This document shows, in pieces, positions 32,816 through 45,370 of a stretch of DNA of 64,000 bases. Below the pieces are notes generated by a model. It searched no databases. It had not been told where the DNA came from and saw only the letters and a program-made list of their open reading frames with translations. A program made the translations under genes and the position numbers. Each line of letters starts with the position of its first letter. The first letter of the stretch is position 1. This stretch comes from Symbiodinium natans (lineage: Eukaryota > Sar > Dinophyceae > Suessiales > Symbiodiniaceae), in NCBI GenBank assembly GCA_905221605.1, contig CAJNDS010001291.1, positions 165,001 through 229,000 on the forward strand. The letters are read 5' to 3'.

Positions 32816-35065
32816 ACCAGAAGCCATCTACAAATTTGTAAGCGCTGCTTGTCGACAGCCTTGGCCCATCCGAAAATCTAGAAAGACCAGTGAAGGTTTG
32901 TGTTCAGGGAGTTCGGGGTCGAAAACGGTGGTTTAGGAGCTGTTGCGCGTAGGGTCGAGAATGAAGTGGCTTTTGGGCTTTAGGGTTGACGAAAAAGGGG
33001 TGGGGGGATACCTTTGGAAAAGGCTGAGGTGAAGCTGCCGAAGCCATGGTCTCGTGCCAAACACTGGTATCCTTAGGCTTTGACGAATCCCTCGAAGTTT
33101 CATCTTCAATCAGTCCAGCGCCTGGCTTCGGTGCATGTTGGAAGACTGGTGTGGGGTATCTCCTGCTAGGCAGCAATGCACGCATTCCCTTTGGTTCAGC
33201 ATAGGACCCGATCTATCGTCACGCTGACCACATGCGATTTATTTGCTGCTCGGGTGCCAAGCCAAACATGATCGAAGGCCACCGCGCGGCTGCAGCCCAG
33301 CGCAGCTGGAATCTGCTATTCGGCTTGATATTGGAGTTTGTTGCCCGGAGCTGTGGGGGGTCCGCCGCCGCGGTATCGTTTGCTTCGGTTTAGAAGGGCC
33401 ACGACATGTTGGGGATTTCCTCCTGTGGCGGTTTGCTTGCAAGGCGGGTTTCACATTTTTTCAGATTGGAAGCCGTGCGCTACTCCCAAAATCAATACAT
33501 TCATTCCCCATGGATGAAAGACGTTGTGCAAGGATCCACCAGCAGAAGAGCCCCGCATCCCAAGAGCTGGATCATCTCTTTGGGCTCTGAACCAGTCTGC
33601 TTCCCCAGCAAAGCATAGTTGCAAAACAGGGAATGATAGAACATGTGTGGAGGAGGCCCACAGCCAAGGCAGTGTAGCACGTGCTTGTGAGCGTGCACGG
33701 CGGTGGCAGCAGAGTTGGGGCCTCGTGCAAGTGACTTCGATCGGTTGGGGGTCCAGAACTGAGGTGTCATTTCAGGGCAGGTGTGGCAGTGTCCTGCTGT
33801 TGAAAGCATGCGCATAGACACCCTGGCAGCCAGCCCATCCGTTTGTACACCAACACACTGCCCCCCCCAAGACGGGCCCAGTGTGGCCATGGAGCTTCAC
33901 CAAGCATGTGCAGTCCACCCGAAAGATGCCCCGAGCCTCTGTGATTCCTCAGAAATTTCGTGCACGTCAGGCTTGCGGGTGTCACACTGAGCCTTGCCAT
34001 TCTTGGAAGCGGTCGCGGTTGTACAAGACTGAAGGAGGTTTGGGTCTTGACGGACTTAGACTTTCAGGGGGCTTCTGATGAGTTTTTATGCTTCTTTGGG
34101 TTCGTTGCTTCTCTTGCGTCTTGGCCTCTTGGCCTCTTGGCTGCTTTAGGGTCTGGGAGTCTTAGGGAGTCTCAGGGAGTCTCAGGGCTTGTTGACGCAG
34201 GGCCCTAGAGCCTCTGGCCAGAACACCCAATGCCATGCTGAGTAGTAACCCTCGGCCAGTTGCCAACACAGAAAGCATCTCACCCTCCAAAACTTTGAGG
34301 AATCTGCGCACACTTGAAGCAGTATTTATCAGCAGCCGAAACAGACATAGATCCCAGCTATGACGTTACCTTCCGTCCCAATTGGAGAGCAACCTGTCGC
34401 TGTCTTTGCCAATTAGCACCTAATCTTGCAGTCATATGAATCAGCTCATCTCCAGAAGCTGCCCCACTCCCATAAACCCTAATCTTGCATCGGTCTACGA
34501 CGTTCTTGCAGAATATTTCAGAATGACTTTCATGTCCTCCGAGTCGTATAATATCCAGCAATACAGCCACGAATGGACTCCCCTTTTTGCATGCGTCCGT
34601 ATCCGAGACCTTGTGGCTGATGGCCAACGCATCCTCACCACTGCGCAAGTGGCAGTCCTGTCGGCTGAGGAATTCGGGTGGGGCAGTAAGCTGTAGCAAT
34701 GCGTGGCAAGGCATTTCTTCAAGCACATGGGGTGGCCATAAGTCATATGTGACCGACAGGATCTGAGAGCAGAATGTGGTGCATGTAATGTGCTGGCAGT
34801 TCAATGAAAGCGAAAGTGGGCGGCGGCAGCGTACGTCGAGAACCTAGGAAGAATGCTTGGCATTGACGCAGGCACTGCCTTTGACAGTTACTGTAGGGAA
34901 CCTGCAGCGCACAAAGCGCAACGAATCTGCGCTCTTTTGACAGTTGGCTCTTGAGTTGCATATGTTTGCATGTTTGTAGCTGCTTTGACGGAGTTGGGGT
35001 TCCAGATCCAGGCCGAGATCCAAAAAGAATCAGAAAAAACTTGAGGCTTTTAGGGGAGGCTAGGC
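32816..35065. other. No recognisable gene
   Basis: Only unconvincing frames are present. A short run of GGGAGTCTCA units lies at 34150-34187, and 32216-32235 is an AT dinucleotide repeat. Confidence 0.35.
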
Positions 35066-36803
35066 AAAAAGTGAGTTTCGAGGAGCTGGTGCAATCTGTG
35101 TGGCTTGGTGCGCAGCAGCTGCGCTGGGATGACGACTGGCTGCCTGTGTCAGAGGCCTTCCAACTTCAACTGCAACCTCAAACCCTCGCTCGCAATCCCG
35201 CACCATCCCGCACCTGGATGGTGGATATGCCCATGTTTTTGGTGATGTGTTTAAAAGTTATTCTTTTGTAAGTGCTATAGCTCTCCACCTCCGAAGATTC
35301 GTGCTGTCGCCGAACCACACAACTCAGAGGTTGGGGTTGGAGACTAGGATGTCACCAGGTGTGGTGACCGTATTGGTCTCTTTTGCGGAACGTGCGCAGC
35401 CACAGTGTACCAACCAGGCGCTTGCATCGAAGCTAGGAGAGCTACCTTTGGAAGACCTGGCAACGGTGTGGAGCCCGGTGGTTCAATGGAGCTGCTTTTT
35501 GTTCCGGTCCTTGAAAGCTTGGAGCATGTGTGAAGCCCGCATATGGTTGGTGGCAGGAGTGCATGGCATTGTCTGACGCTTATACGTTACATGACCCAAA
35601 AATCCAAGCACAGGCACTCCAAAGCTTGCAACAGGAACTTGCAAGAACTCGGCCTTAAGTGGGCTTTGACGATAGCTTTTTTTGGGGATCAGCCACACGT
35701 TTCATGAACTCGGCCCAGCTCAGGCCCTGTGGTCCTTCGGTTCCTTGGCAGCCGCTACACCCCGCTTCCTGCAGGCAACCGGCCGCCATGTCCGACCAAC
35801 ATGCTCATCTGCGCCGGCATGCCCCCAACATCTCTCGAGATGTCTCCCAACAGTCTGAGTTTGCAACCGACGTGTTTGGCCTTCCCCCTAAAGCCCAGCT
35901 CGTAGAACCTTCAAGCCGGAGGCAGCTGCAAACGAGGCCGTTTGGAGGCTTCAAGGTGGCCGCCCGGCACCAGGAGATGAGATGTGCTCCTATAGGACGT
36001 AAGAACTCGAGGCATCTCTAGGCTGCAGGGGGATTGACTGAAAGACACCGGCAATACAGCAACTGGTGAGCTGCCAGGTCAGTTAGGTTTTGGCTTTCCA
36101 GAAGTTAGCTGCCAAAAGCTATGGGCCCCAACCAGCGAATCTGTGTGTGGATTATCCAAAGCACCAAAGAAAGCCCGTCAATCGGCCGTCTTGAGGTGCA
36201 TCGGCTTCTCCGAGAACTCTTGCAGATCTTGCGTGGGGTCAGCAGCCCAAGCTGTCTTTCGCAACCCCCTTCCCCTCGCCGTCCGCCGCCCGCAAGTCTT
36301 GTGCCAACGCGTGCAAGCATATACGAACTGAAAGACGCTGCAATCTGCCACAGCCCAGTTCATTTGCCCAATTTTGGCTGCTAGGCGTTCGGCTCTAGGA
36401 TGGGTTGTGCTCTAGGACCGCAAGCCTCGCCTGGCGTGTCCGAGTTTCGAGCGAGAACTCGAAAACCCAAAGCATCCGATAACTTGCGCAGGCAAGCTCT
36501 GATATCATGGTTTGGAGTTGTAGGCCGATGTGCCCGACAGCACTTGAGATTGCGCATGCTCAGCTGTGCCTCCCGAACACCCTGGCGAATACCACAAAAC
36601 TCCGCCCCCCCACCCCCCCCTCCCCCAAGATAAACGGATGAATGGTGCACACTCCTGACTGTCCTGGGATGTGAGCAATCCACCCTCCCCCCACCTCAAA
36701 GCCCGCAAGCCATCGCCAAGCCAAAGAGATCCAAAGAGGCTTTGCCACCCTCGGCTTTCCAGCGCCCCAGCTCATGGAGCTGCTGCAACAGAGGCTGGTG
36801 AGG
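35066..36803 (+). CDS. Possible helical-repeat (OPR/FASTK-like) protein exons
   Basis: Three short exon-like segments have the same style of helical repeat. These are VSFEELVQSVWLGAQQLRWD (about 35072-35135), NQALASKLGELPLEDLAT (about 35416-35465, followed by GTGTGG) and FATLGFPAPQLMELLQQRL (36742-36798, flanked by AAGAG|GC and |GTGAGG). Segments of the type 'FATLGF..P.L...L' and 'EELV...WL.A' are typical of octotricopeptide or FASTK/RAP organellar RNA proteins. No RAP domain was seen, and the exons cannot be joined with certainty. They might also belong to the PPR gene upstream. Confidence 0.3.
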
Positions 36804-39570
36804 CGCCTCGATCAGCGAGGGTGTCCGGGTGGAGTGCGGAGGGTGGGGGGCATGAATGTTCTCAGTCAAGAAACCCCGGTGTATGCCCGAGCAGGTGGGG
36901 CGCAGAGGACTATGCAGGCTCGAATATCTCGAACTCCGAGCGCACCCAGTTCATAAGCAAAGCGCAGGTTGTCGTTTGGGCCTCTTGGCCTGCACAGTCT
37001 TGCCGAGGGCCTCGGGGTGCATCGCATTGATCGCATCAGCTTTCTTTGGCGTGGACCATGTGTAAACAAAGGCGTCGCACCGCATGAGTTCGTTACACGC
37101 CGGGACCTCATGCGTGATTTGAGCACTTGCCTCGGTTTTGACTTGATCCTAAGCTTTTGCTGGAGGAGGAGGAGGTTCTAATGTCTTTTCGAAGGCATAC
37201 TCCTGCATAGTCCTTTAGACTTTAGACTTTGGGTTTAGAGTTTAGGGTTTGGATTCAGTCCTAGCATGAAGCAGGTTCCAGGTTCAAAAGGGTTTGGGTT
37301 TGTATTTCTACAAGCCCATTACCTTCGGTGTATGCTGCTGTGAGCAGACCCCGTCAAACTTGGATCGCCCGAGCATGTAGAGACCTTCCGAATCCTGGGA
37401 GACAGCCTTCCTAGAAAGGAAGCTCGGAATGCAATGCAAAGCATCAAACAGGAGGCCACCTTCCTGCACCTCCAAGCAGTGTTTGGGAGTGAGGCCCTCA
37501 GCCTGTCCGCTTGGCTCCGGGCTCGGGTTTGAGCGCTTCGTTCCTGGCTTTTTGTCGCCCTGGGCTTATGTCAGTCGGCTTTGTTCTTACGGCCAAGACT
37601 GTTCATCCTCCATCCGGAGAAATGCGTCCGTAGCATGAAAAATGCGGCACGCAGTGGGCCCAACCAACCAACCAATCCCCTCGAACGATTTTTTCTTCAG
37701 ATGATGGACCCCACGAAGTGCAGGGCTCTCAGACCTGCTGGAAGAAGAGCCGGCCACCTTTGCGAACCCAGATGCGCCATTGCCTACACCAGGCTGCAGG
37801 GCATGGCAGGTGCAGGATTCAGGTTGGGGTGATTACGGACCGCCGCTGAGCTCTGAGTTTTTGTGGCATTCACATGGGGAAACTCCCTGGAGGCTTCCGT
37901 GGCCACACTTCACCGCATGTGGTGCAGAACTTTGCTGACAGGCCTTGGGGACTTGCATGGATGTGACGGTTTTTATTCAGATCTGTGAGGGGTTGCCCAT
38001 GTGGATTTCGGCACCTCAGATGGCAAATCTGCGCATTCATGATCTGCTGCCTTCCAGCAGAGATGTTGTTGTGGTCCTGCTTAAACGTGTGCCAGTCTTG
38101 CTACGGTTTTCATAGTGTTAGGGGACCCAGCTTTGCCCGTATGTTCGGCAGACTCGAAGAGGGAGCGTGCCCAAACGGAACATGCTTGCCACGCCAATGC
38201 CAGCGACGAGGGCTCCTTCAGAAGGCCACAGGTACTCGACCTGGAATTGGATAAGCCTTGTGCCTGCAAGCTGGTTTGAGCCCTGTAAAGGTTCGTCCTG
38301 TTTAAGCCCGAAGGCTGGCAGGCGGGCGGGCATCGTATTAAGGGCCGTTGTGGCTTGGATGGATTGTAACTTGCCGGTAGAGGAGGGGTGGTTGACTCGA
38401 CAAGGAACCTGCACTGCGAGCAGACAAGTTTGCCCACAGTTTACTGTGGCTGAGCAGAAAGTTGGAGTTGGAGCATGTGGGCATAATGCGCCCTGATTAT
38501 GCACCCTTGCCCGTGGCCCTGTTCGCGCCGCAAGCTAGTCCACACTCGACCAGGGCATGTCAAGAGGCAGGCCCTTTCGGCTCAAGGAATATGAAGGGGT
38601 TTGCCCGACAGTGGGCTCACCACTCGTCCGCGCACTGCATCGAGCTGAGAGGGCTGCAGCAGCGATCCATGAACTGTTGCCAAATGTCTTTGCGCTTTCC
38701 ACCCCTTGCGACTGCTCTAACACTCCCCAGCTCGGTGCTCGTACAGGATCCTGAAGGGTTCAAATGATTTCAAAAGCATGCAAACGCACGAGAGCAGGGT
38801 TGGCATGTTCACTTGCTGTGACTGTGTCCCCAGGTGCATGACGCCCCAGCGAGACACCACGTCCTTGCGAGAGGCACCCTTGTGCACGCGTTGTGCACGC
38901 TAAGAGACGGCTTCCAGTGGTCTTCATCATTGAATTAATAGTTGCAGTCTCCGAGGACACCATCGCTTAAATCAGCTTGACCCGGAACGCTCGCCATAGA
39001 CATGCCCGCAAAGTCTGAGATCCTCGATACGATGGGACTCTGTGAGCTTTCGAAGTCTCTGTATCTTGGTAACCTTGATCTGGTGTCTCTGAGAAGTCCC
39101 CTTGCCAGAAGGCATTCGTTCCCAAACATGCCCCAACAGCTCTGCGCCTCTCTGCGCATCTCTACGCCGCCCCCGAGTCGGCCTGGGTGTGATCATTGTG
39201 ACCATGCCCGAGGAGGAGTCGAATACGGCCCGCCGGGAGGGGTTGGGTCGGGAGGCAGAGTGTAGACGTTGTTGGGCCCCGATTCCAGGCCCGCATTTTG
39301 ATCTTCTTGTATGTACTGGCCCAGCAGCTAGAATGCTTGCAATTGACAATGGAGTTTGCACAGCTCGAGCTTCGGGGGTAACACGTTGATATCTGGCCGT
39401 GTGCCGGCGGGCCTGTATGTTTTACGGCATCCACGGCAAGTGCTGTGAATTACAGGACATCGTGCGCTTCTCATTCTAGTACACTTTCCCCAAGAGTTCG
39501 GCGACGTCCGCTTTGGGATCCAATTGCGAGCGCCCGACCCAGCTGTAGATATATTCGATGAGTTCACGTT
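36804..39570. other. No recognisable gene
   Basis: 37206-37254 is a cluster of TTTAGACTTT/TTTAGGGTTT motifs resembling degenerate dinoflagellate telomere units. No family-level similarity was found in the open frames. Confidence 0.35.
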
Positions 39571-39862
39571 GTATAAAGAGGCAAAAACGCTGTAAATAGC
39601 AGGGTTTGAAATGGCATGAGCACTTATGACAGCGCCTCGTGTTGCCGAAAGTCAAGCATCCTCCTGCAACATGTGGTATAAAGAGGCAAGTACGCCGTAA
39701 ACAGCAGGGCTTTCGGCATGTTCGCCAAAAACTGGCATGACCACTTGTGACAGCAGCTCGTGTTGCTGAACATCACGCATCTTCCTGCGACATGTTGTGT
39801 TAAGGGGGAAAACACCGTAAGTAGCAGGGTTTTGGGATGGTTAGCGTAACATGGTCGTAACC
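39571..39862. repeat. Three diverged tandem units of about 65-120 bases
   Basis: Units start at 39571 (GTATAAAGAGGCAAAAACGC), 39675 (GTATAAAGAGGCAAGTACGC) and 39797 (TTAAGGGGGAAAACACC). Each continues with TGTAAATAGCAGGG-like sequence, and the first two end in CATCCTCCTGCAACATGT or a close variant. This is a short, decayed minisatellite that runs into a C14 tract. Confidence 0.7.
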
Positions 39863-41064
39863 AACTCCCCCCCCCCCCCCGTTCCTCCAAACAGGACAAG
39901 TGAAGAAAACACACACAGACAAAAATGTGTGTGGGCGTAGGGTCTACCTGCACTGTGACGTCATGGGTTCGTGCATCAGGCACTGGCTTCTGTAGGGCCG
40001 GGCCAGGTTTGGCAACGAACTCTCGAGGGCCTCGACAAATTTCCTGAGCCCTTGGACGCGCACACGCGCATATGCATTCTGCTAGGGCACTTGTTTCGGG
40101 CTTCGTTGTGACTACCTCCGTTTCTCTTCTTGGCCCTGTTTAGGATGCTCTCGGCAGGCCGCAGCTGAAGACCCAAATGAGGGAGCAGCTGGGGAGGCCG
40201 GAGAGTCAGAGCGGGCCGCGATCTGTCGGCCAGTAGCAATTCCCAGGAACTCCGAAACTTGAAGCCACACCCCCCAGCCTGCAGCTCCTGGCTACCCTCC
40301 CAAGCAAGTAGGCGCTTGTTCCTGAGCGGGACAGATTAAAGTGCGTCCCTAGATGTGCTTGTGCTGCCCACCCATCGGACCTTTGCTTTGGAAGTGGTGA
40401 CCGCATAGCTGACATAGCTGCTTCACCAAGTTCGGGCAATTTGCGCATATCGAAGGATTCGGAGAGGGTACTGTCCTGAGACTGTCTACGGTAGTGCGAA
40501 GGCCACCCTGGTGAAGTCGCGCACAGTCGGTCCACCAAGGGCAGCTCGAATGCAGAGGCAGCGGCAGGATCGAGGCAAACATTTCGGACACATTCTATGT
40601 CACGGAAGCGTGCGTCGGCACATTGTATGTCATTTCGGGGAGGCGGGCTGTAATCATGTCAATCATGAAAGCTTCAGCATCGCGGAAAGCCATCCTAAAG
40701 CTCACAGGGCATGGGAAGCTTTGGTAGTTTGAGGAGCCGACAACTTTTGAGACATGCAAATGTAGAGCCTTCAGTATGGTGGTTTGAGAGGGGCAAAGGA
40801 ACTTGGCGATCGGGATGCTGGTTGTACCTTTTCGTAATAGGTTCCTGACATTATAGGGGCCTGACATCCTTGCATCGCTTCACCCAAGGAGCGGAAGGTC
40901 GAATCAAGCCTCCTGGCAAGTATGGGGATGGTGCTGATGGTCAGGGTAGATGCTGGATACCAGAAACCGGAGATGCGGATTTGAGTCCATAGCATTGTGG
41001 CAGCTGCTCCGCTTTGCTGGACTCCCTGATGCCTGAGCTCTGCTTTAAACTTCACTCTACACCT

Positions 41065-41106
41065 GCCATTTTGGCTCAAGATCCAGCTAAATCTATTTCG
41101 GCTCAG
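41065..41106 (+). other. Spliced-leader relic (DinoSL), possibly tandem
   Basis: 41065-41080 is GCCATTTTGGCTCAAG, identical to the last 16 bases of the 22-base dinoflagellate spliced leader. 41092-41106 (TCTATTTCGGCTCAG) looks like a second, decayed copy. In dinoflagellates such relics mark genes derived from trans-spliced mRNA that was reverse-transcribed back into the genome; an older relic lies downstream of a newer one. A small reading frame begins 50 bases downstream at 41130. Confidence 0.75.
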
Positions 41107-41129
41107 CAACTCCTCTCATCCGCGCCAAG

Positions 41130-41312
41130 ATGCTTGACGCCAGGATCGTGGCATACGCAGCTAGCTCCCTGCTTTTTCTGTCGATCATGGCCGTGGAGCC
41201 ATTGAATCCCCGCACAAAGCGTCAAGAAGGCTACAACCCGGAGCCGTATTTCTTCCAGTGGAAGGCCCGTTTCGAGGAGAAGATGGGCTGGAGACCCTTG
41301 ACACAGCTCTGA
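41130..41312 (+). CDS. Small protein downstream of the spliced-leader relic
   Basis: The ATG at 41130 is the first after the spliced-leader relic and opens a 60-residue frame. A hydrophobic N-terminal segment (YAASSLLFLSIMAVEPLN, residues 9-26) could be a signal or membrane anchor. It is followed by EGYNPEPYFFQWKARFEEKM and then GWRPLTQL. The frame may be continued by splicing (for example near 41283). No family is recognised. The evidence is the position behind the relic plus a sensible N-terminus; product identity is unknown. Confidence 0.45.
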   Translation: MLDARIVAYAASSLLFLSIMAVEPLNPRTKRQEGYNPEPYFFQWKARFEEKMGWRPLTQL

Positions 41313-42832
41313 GCATGTCCAAGAAGAAAAAGGAGACTCCGGTGCAGTGGCTTCTGAGATGCTCGGTTTCACCCCTTTGGCAGGGTTCAAGCAGTGATGG
41401 TACTGCTTGCCGACATAACGAATCATTGAAAAGCATACATGATAGCAAGCAACAGCAGTTGCAGTTGAAAGGGCGGCCATGGTGGCAAGCAGTCACTTCC
41501 CCTAGCACAGATAAGTTTTGACCCTGCACTATCACGCCACGAGAAAACAGTTGCGAGACATGCTGGGTGGCCCGTGGTTCTACTTCAGCTTTAAACCCTT
41601 CCCCTTATCGATGAAGAACAAAGGAAAAACAGCAAGCCCAATGGTACGTCACTGTTGCATACCGTTGCCACATAACTAGTTCTTGGACTACGGCCCTGGA
41701 ATGGTGACTGGAAATTGTCGGCCGATCCTGCTCCGCAGATGTACTTGGAGCGTATCATAGTTTCGAGGTAGAGCCGTGGGGCTGATGTTGCTGGTGTCTG
41801 GCAGTGCATGATCTGTGAAGGTGCAGAATTTCAAGCCTTCTTGACTTGGCGTACGTATAAGCATCTTTACCAAAGGCAGCAACCTCCTGGAGCAGTCGCT
41901 AGACGGGTGGTGAAAGAGCCCCCAAAACCTGTTTGCACGGGCCCTTCCCGCCGAGGGGAGCAGCTCCCGCCGAGGGCAGCAAGCGAGCGACCCGCAACTG
42001 GCAATGAAGGCTGCGACGCGGTAGCAGGGATGCCGGGCATTCGTCCCTTCTTCTTGTGTTCCACGCAGTAAGGCTGTGCCGCACACGTGTGTTCCTGGTA
42101 TGCTGATTTCGATCCAGAGCCTCCTTTGGTTGAAATCAGAGCAGGAAGGAATCGCCGGGGCTTCGGACACGTCATGCTCCACTTTGCACCCCGACCCTGC
42201 CTCCCACCACATCGCCCTCCACATGGGGCTCCACACGCAACCCCCAATCCCAAACTCGCTAGTTGTCTTTGTCTTGTTGCATCCGCCAGACTCCGCAGCG
42301 GAGCAGCCGACGACTGCCGCAGGCTTTTGGGTTTGACTGGGATGGGCCAGTGTCCTCATGGTAATGCCACCAGGACGTCGACAGCTGCGAGTGCCCCGAA
42401 AGCCCTTATCTCTAAAGGCTAGCAGTAAACTGCGTGTGGCAAAACCAACTCCAAGCTGCGGCATTTCTTAGACCTTGGCTCGGAAAGCAGAAGCTGGCAG
42501 AACCCTTAAACGGGCGTTTTGAGCTTCAAAGGTTGTTTTGATCTCGCCTGTGGTTCGCTCAATGCCTGCGGGCTATGTTGGCCTTTCGGAATCCGAGTTC
42601 ATGTGACCGAGTTGCCAATGAAGTGACGGAGAAGAACCGGGACTGGCTCATCTTCCGCATGTGTGAGGCAGGGGAATAACTTTAAGATGGGCAGGGGAAT
42701 AACTTAAAGATGAATTAGGCACTCTCCTGGTTTTAGAAACTTTAGGCGCTGGCACACATGACAATTGCACTCTCCCAGCCATTGATGTGTCAATGTCGCG
42801 AGAGGGCTGACGAACACCATTGAACACCATCC
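41313..42832. other. No recognisable gene
   Basis: Long frames overlap on both strands (minus 41688-42464, plus 42087-42422), none with a recognisable domain. 42668-42712 holds a direct duplication of GGCAGGGGAATAACTT. Confidence 0.35.
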
Positions 42833-43537
42833 ATGATCCTAGAGCCATGTCACAATGGCCTTGGAGCCGAAGCCCTTTTTGCCTCAAGTTTTTGCCTCGG
42901 TCCAGCTCCTGGCCCTGAATCCTATCACTCAGTTCCTGACATGGGACCGTTCCTCCATCAACGGAATACGTTCCTCGAAGTAGCTTCGGAGGAGGACTTG
43001 TGCGTCATGGCCGCCGGGTGGAGCAGGTCGTCATCTTGGCCTCACATCGGTCGCGATTCGCGCCCGCTGTATCATATGATGGTCGACATGGGTGACGACT
43101 TTGCAGAGTGTGAAGAGGCAGTTGAGGCAGTGCCGGTCGTGGAGGAGGTTGCAGGTGATGCCTTGTTGGGCGCGAGCGAGCAAGGCGCAAATCACTGCAA
43201 ACCCTGCATCTTCTTTGCCAGCCCCTTGGGCTGCTCACGTGGCGTGCACTGCCGCTTTTGCCACGTTCACAGTCCGAAGAGGGACGGACCGGCAAAGCGT
43301 GCGCGCAAGACGACACGTGACATGCTCAAGGCCCAGGTGCTGGAGCTGCTGCAGGGAAAATCTCCGGAGGAGATGCAGGCGATGCAGGACGAACTTCAGG
43401 ATCTCGTGGACGGCAACAGCTTTGCGCGTGCCTTCGCCATGGCTTACCTCCAAGGTCGCATCCCCGACACCCAGGAAATCTCTGAAGAAGAGCGAGCTCG
43501 CATCCTCCCGGCTGGACCAGTCCATCGCACCATCTGA
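42833..43537 (+). CDS. CCCH zinc-finger protein
   Basis: The uninterrupted frame encodes up to 234 residues. A single CCCH finger at residues 125-144 has spacing C-x8-C-x5-C-x3-H (CIFFASPLGCSRGVHCRFCH). It is followed by a basic stretch (KRARKTTR) and a Glu/Gln-rich helical C-terminus (LKAQVLELLQGKSPEEMQAM, QDELQDLVDG). An acidic segment (DDFAECEEAVEAVPVVEEVA) precedes the finger. CCCH fingers usually bind RNA, and small CCCH proteins of this kind are common in dinoflagellates, where control is largely post-transcriptional. The start is uncertain: the ATG at 42833 is the first, but ATG 43009 (MAAGW) or an intron acceptor near 42930 is possible. No nearby gene suggests a specific role. Confidence 0.8.
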   Translation: MILEPCHNGLGAEALFASSFCLGPAPGPESYHSVPDMGPFLHQRNTFLEVASEEDLCVMAAGWSRSSSWPHIGRDSRPLYHMMVDMGDDFAECEEAVEAVPVVEEVAGDALLGASEQGANHCKPCIFFASPLGCSRGVHCRFCHVHSPKRDGPAKRARKTTRDMLKAQVLELLQGKSPEEMQAMQDELQDLVDGNSFARAFAMAYLQGRIPDTQEISEEERARILPAGPVHRTI

Positions 43538-45370
43538 GGTCGGAGGGAGTTGACCTCTGAGCCCATTTCTCCTAGCAAAATGCTGTGCAACAGCCGGCTC
43601 ACAACAGCACTAATGATGCTTGTTGCAGCAGCCCTTTGTGTGGACTGATCGGCCTCAGGTTTGGGGATCATGTTTAGAGGTTGAGGGATTCGCGCAGTTG
43701 CTTGTAGGGCGTTACAGATTTGTGTTGCGTGATGTGGTGCTTTCATGGAGTGACAGCAAGCTCGCGTTCCCGTCTCAGGCAGTTGCATAGCGCTGGTTTA
43801 AAAAAGTGCTGTTGGCATCTTCCTGGTTGGTGGGTCATGCTATCATCAGTCTGCACGTAAGGCTTTTCTTCATCTGGCGTTCTGCCAATCTAACTTGGGG
43901 TTAAACCAACCCCATTTGCACGCATCCAGTGGCGTCCGATCAATGACCATCCCGACGTCAGCCCAGTGCCACTCCAACCCCTAAACTCCGATGTTAACCT
44001 GGATTGTCTTCGGACGTCACCGATGCTTTAAGATGATGGATGCTCTCCAAATCTGTTCTTGCATACGCTGCTTCGAGGACAACGTAACCCGACACGCTGG
44101 TTTGAGGCGTGAGGCCCTCAGAACACCCCGAAGCGCTCGAGGCCGGACATTTGAATCTGAGCTGTATACATCAGTCTTCCCAGTTTGTGCCCCATGCTGC
44201 CAGGCTTGGGAGGTCCTAAGATTCGGAGACAAAAATCATCTAGGGCCCTCTGCCCATCAACTGTGGCCGGATCCGGCGGTTGCAGCCACAAGATCGACAA
44301 ACGCAATAAGTCATTAAGCTTCAAAGCCGCCGTGGCCGGACATATTCGTTTCAATTGAGAAGGGGACAGTGCGACGCTGTACAGCTTGCTTGTGGAAGCA
44401 AACCAGATGTCCCCTTCGTCGCGAATGTGATGAACTCCTAAGGCCCGGCACTGCGTCAGACATTTCCGTCGTCTTTCCAACACTTATTACCCTGAACCCT
44501 ACACGAAACTCCGACACTGCAAGCCAAAGCGAAATTAAATTCACTGAAGCGGGATGGTGCCGGGAAGGAATACATCTCAGAACTGTGGGCGCATGGCTGA
44601 GAGCTGAAGATCTCCTCCGCGATGCGTTTTGCGCACGTGCAGGAAGGCTCTGCGGCTATGCTCCTCATGGTGGTTCTCCTCATGCTAGATGGCACGTGGG
44701 TCTGACGTGGACCTCCCGGCGGCTTTCTGGGTTCTGTACATTGGGGGCTAGCTCCTTGCGTCGGAAGCTAGCACCTTACAGCCGAAACTTAGGCTAATAT
44801 GGCTCATGGAGCATCGAACTCAGAATCGCCCGCACTGAGCCACGCCTATGGCGCCTTGCCAGCCAAAGATCGCTGCATCGAAGTTTGCGGCAATCCAGTA
44901 CTGTTCAGACATCCGAATCCCATCTTCTCATTCTGGATTCTGCACTCAGACTCAGCGTCCTGATCTACTCAGACTTTGCTTAGATTGAAAGTTGAGGACC
45001 ACTCGACTGCCTCCGCGCCCATGGCCAAGTGCATTCCTGTCGAGCCTAACCGTACCACTCCGGGATAAGCAGCCCCAGGGGGTTTAAGGTTTAGGTGCAA
45101 ACCTTGAGAAACCTGAACTGCGGGGTCGGGCCTTTGTTGCCTTGGGCTCTCCCGCGAAGTGGTGGCGGCGCGACTTTTTCTGAAGAGGCTCTGATCCGTC
45201 GGAGCAAAGCGAGTTGTCGTGCATCTAAGACCCGCACAGCCACAAACTAAAGCACCTGTCACTTCTTGACAAGGACCCTCCTGATTCGAATCCCAAAGCA
45301 ATAGCTTTGGACCTGCAGAGCGAGGCCAAAGAGAAAAAGCTCTCGGGGCCACGCTAAGTTATGGTAATTT
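43538..45370. other. No recognisable gene; weak tRNA-like relic at 44801-44854
   Basis: The minus strand of 44801-44854 contains GTGGCTCAGTGCGGGCG and GAGTTCGATGCTC. These resemble a D-arm and a T-arm with the anticodon arm deleted. No coding region could be assigned, although plus 43991-44317 and minus 44118-44483 are open. Confidence 0.3.

Noticed and set aside
41688-42464. 258-residue minus-strand frame
   Set aside because: Cys/Arg/Ser-rich with no recognisable domain or repeat, and all supported genes are on the other strand; probably chance.
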